NCBI GenBank assembly: GCA_024404065.1
Contig: JAKSQR010000069.1
Location: 1-7,712 of the forward strand
Length of the DNA stretch: 7,712 bases
Source of the DNA: Clostridia bacterium
GTDB taxonomy: Bacteria > Bacillota > Clostridia > Oscillospirales > Acutalibacteraceae
Direction of reading: 5' to 3'
The notes under the pieces were generated by a model that searched no databases, was not told where the DNA came from, and was given only the letters and a program-made list of their open reading frames with translations. Of this stretch, positions 5,987 to 7,712 are shown piece after piece (within the stretch, counting starts at the first letter, position 1; every line of letters starts with the position of its first letter). The position numbers and the translations under genes are program-made.

Positions 5987-7712
5987 ATGCCAATTTCATT
6001 TGACAGCGAAAAAAAGATTTTCAAGCTGGATACAAAGGGCTCATCCTATGTAATCCAGATTTTTGAGCAGGGCTATCTTCTTCACCTTTACTATGGTGAT
6101 TATATCCCTGATACAAATCTTTCAATGCACAAGTATAAGGGAAGATTTGCATCCCCCTGCCCATCAAATATCCATATTGATGACGATTATTTTTCACCTG
6201 ATGTAAGTATGTTTGAGTATCCTTGCGAAGGCACAGGTGATTTCAGAGATACCTGCCTTGCTATAAGAAATGCGGACGGCAATAATTCCACAGATATGCG
6301 TTATAAGTCACATATCATTTATCACGGCAAGCCCGAAATTGAGGGTATGCCCTGCCTTCATATTGATAATAATTCTCAGGCTACAACCCTTGAGATTACT
6401 ATGGAAGATGCAGTTACAAAAATGCAGGCAGTGCTTTACTACACTGTATTTGAAGAGTACAGCGCAATGACCCGCCATGTTAAGATTATCAACGCTTCTG
6501 ATAAGGCAGCAGATATAGAAAAAGTACTCAGCTGCTGCGTAGATTTCAACACTCACGATTTTGATGTTATCACTCTCTACGGCAAGTGGTCAAAAGAGAG
6601 AAGTGTAGAGAGAAATCCTCTTGCTCACGCAAGGTTAGGCGTTTCAAGTAAGCGTGGTGCATCAAGCCATCATCATAATCCTTTCGGCGCAATTGTAGAT
6701 AAGGACACAACTGAGGATTACGGTAATGCTTACGGCTTCAACTTTGTTTACAGCAGCAACTTCACATTTAATGTGGAAGCTGATACCTTCGGTGGCAGCA
6801 GAGCAGTAATGGGCATAAACCCCGAAGGCTTCGGCTGGCACCTTGAGCCCGGTGAAACTTTTGTTGCACCTGAGGTTGTAATGGTTTACTCCAATGCAGG
6901 TATCGGCGAAATGAGCCGTATTTATCACAGACTTTATTCAAAGCACCTCATAAGAGGCAAGTGGGCAGACATCAAGAGACCTTTGCTTATAAACAACTGG
7001 GAAGCTACCGGCATGAGCTTTACAGGTGAGCAGCTTGTTACCTTTGCAGAGCGTGCAAAAGAGCTTGGCATAGATATGCTTGTAATGGACGATGGCTGGT
7101 TTGGCAACCGTGATGATGATACCACAGCTCTTGGTGACTGGCAGGTAAATGAAGAAAAAATGGGCGGTCCTCTCAAGGACTTTGTTGATAAGATTAACGC
7201 CCTCGGCATTAAATTCGGTATCTGGTATGAGCCTGAGATGATTTCTCATGACAGCAACCTTTACAGAGAGCATCCTGATTGGTGCATAAGTGTACCAGGC
7301 AGAGAGAAGAGTATTGCACGCCATCAGTATGTGCTTGACTTCAGCAGAGAGGAAGTAAGAGATTATGTTTATTCCTTGATGCATAAGGTTTTATCAGAGT
7401 GTAATATCAGCTATGTAAAGTGGGATTTCAACCGTAATTTAACAGAGGTTGGCTCAGCTGCATTACCTCCCGAAAGGCAGAAAGAAGTATTCCACAGATA
7501 TGTACTCGGCACTTATGATGTAATGAACCGTCTTACCACAGATTTCCCTGATTTGCTTCTTGAAAACTGTGCAAGTGGCGGCGGCAGATTTGACCCTGCT
7601 ATGCTTTATTATTCACCACAGATCTGGTGCAGTGATAACACCGACCCCATTGAGCGCCTCAGCATTCAGTTTGGTACATCCCTTTGCTATCCCGCATCCA
7701 CAATGGGTGCTC
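5987..7712 (+). CDS. Alpha-galactosidase, GH36 family (3' end missing)
   Basis: Retaining glycosidase releasing terminal alpha-linked galactose, typically from melibiose, raffinose and stachyose. The reading frame is open from the ATG at 5987 to the window edge, giving 575 residues; GH36 group I enzymes are usually about 720-745, so the rest of the barrel end and the C-terminal beta-sandwich are missing. Residues 1 to about 330 form the N-terminal beta-domain, including a His-rich GASSHHHNPF segment. The (beta/alpha)8 barrel follows, with W338, D368/D369 in MDDGWFG, W413 in GIWYEPEM, the nucleophile D480 in KWDFNR, C528 and GGGR, and the acid/base D550 in CSDNTD. These align by eye with the active-site residues of Geobacillus AgaA at a constant offset of two. 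There is no signal peptide, implying cytoplasmic action on imported sugar. AAGGAG lies 10 nt before the ATG, inside the Nudix gene. No transporter or regulator is in view. Confidence 0.96.
   Translation, partial: MPISFDSEKKIFKLDTKGSSYVIQIFEQGYLLHLYYGDYIPDTNLSMHKYKGRFASPCPSNIHIDDDYFSPDVSMFEYPCEGTGDFRDTCLAIRNADGNNSTDMRYKSHIIYHGKPEIEGMPCLHIDNNSQATTLEITMEDAVTKMQAVLYYTVFEEYSAMTRHVKIINASDKAADIEKVLSCCVDFNTHDFDVITLYGKWSKERSVERNPLAHARLGVSSKRGASSHHHNPFGAIVDKDTTEDYGNAYGFNFVYSSNFTFNVEADTFGGSRAVMGINPEGFGWHLEPGETFVAPEVVMVYSNAGIGEMSRIYHRLYSKHLIRGKWADIKRPLLINNWEATGMSFTGEQLVTFAERAKELGIDMLVMDDGWFGNRDDDTTALGDWQVNEEKMGGPLKDFVDKINALGIKFGIWYEPEMISHDSNLYREHPDWCISVPGREKSIARHQYVLDFSREEVRDYVYSLMHKVLSECNISYVKWDFNRNLTEVGSAALPPERQKEVFHRYVLGTYDVMNRLTTDFPDLLLENCASGGGRFDPAMLYYSPQIWCSDNTDPIERLSIQFGTSLCYPASTMGA

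Noticed and set aside
6938..7384. A 148-codon open frame on the minus strand opposite the alpha-galactosidase
   Set aside because: It is antisense to the GH36 catalytic barrel, which has clear motifs, and is a shadow.

Overview
The window looks like a chromosomal segment from a low-to-moderate-GC Gram-positive anaerobe of the Clostridia, most likely a gut member of the Ruminococcaceae/Oscillospiraceae. That placement is inference. It rests on the tig-clpP-clpX order, strong GGAGG-type ribosome binding sites, clean sigma-A promoters, the protein flavour, and a GH36 alpha-galactosidase of the type common in plant-fibre-fed gut Firmicutes. No species assignment is possible from this sequence alone. 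There are seven protein genes, no RNA gene, no mobile element and no CRISPR. No stretch longer than 161 bp lacks a gene.

Positions 10-5437 (minus strand) hold five genes transcribed leftward: thrC (threonine synthase), a calcineurin-like metallophosphoesterase, tig (trigger factor), clpP (protease) and clpX (unfoldase). Gaps are only 10, 34, 52 and 16 nt. I see no terminator and no convincing internal promoter in the gaps, so they may form one operon driven by the strong promoter upstream of thrC. tig-clpP-clpX is a classic protein-quality-control cluster: Tig folds nascent chains, while ClpX recognises and unfolds substrates and feeds them to ClpP. thrC and the phosphoesterase are less obvious companions.

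Positions 5438-5598 are a divergent control region. On the minus strand an extended -10 promoter (TTTACA-17-TATAAT) serves thrC. On the plus strand a second promoter (TTGCAA-17-TATAGT) serves the rightward genes. Each promoter overlaps a short inverted repeat that could be an operator.

Positions 5599-7712 (plus strand) hold a Nudix hydrolase gene and, after a single nucleotide, a GH36 alpha-galactosidase gene that runs off the right edge (575 codons present, roughly 150-170 missing by family length). The alpha-galactosidase has the full catalytic set and no signal peptide, so it should act on imported raffinose-family sugars in the cytoplasm.

Overall this is mostly ordinary core-genome sequence. 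I found no convincing new system. The points worth a second look are the mixed operon, the divergent control region and the uncharacterised phosphoesterase.
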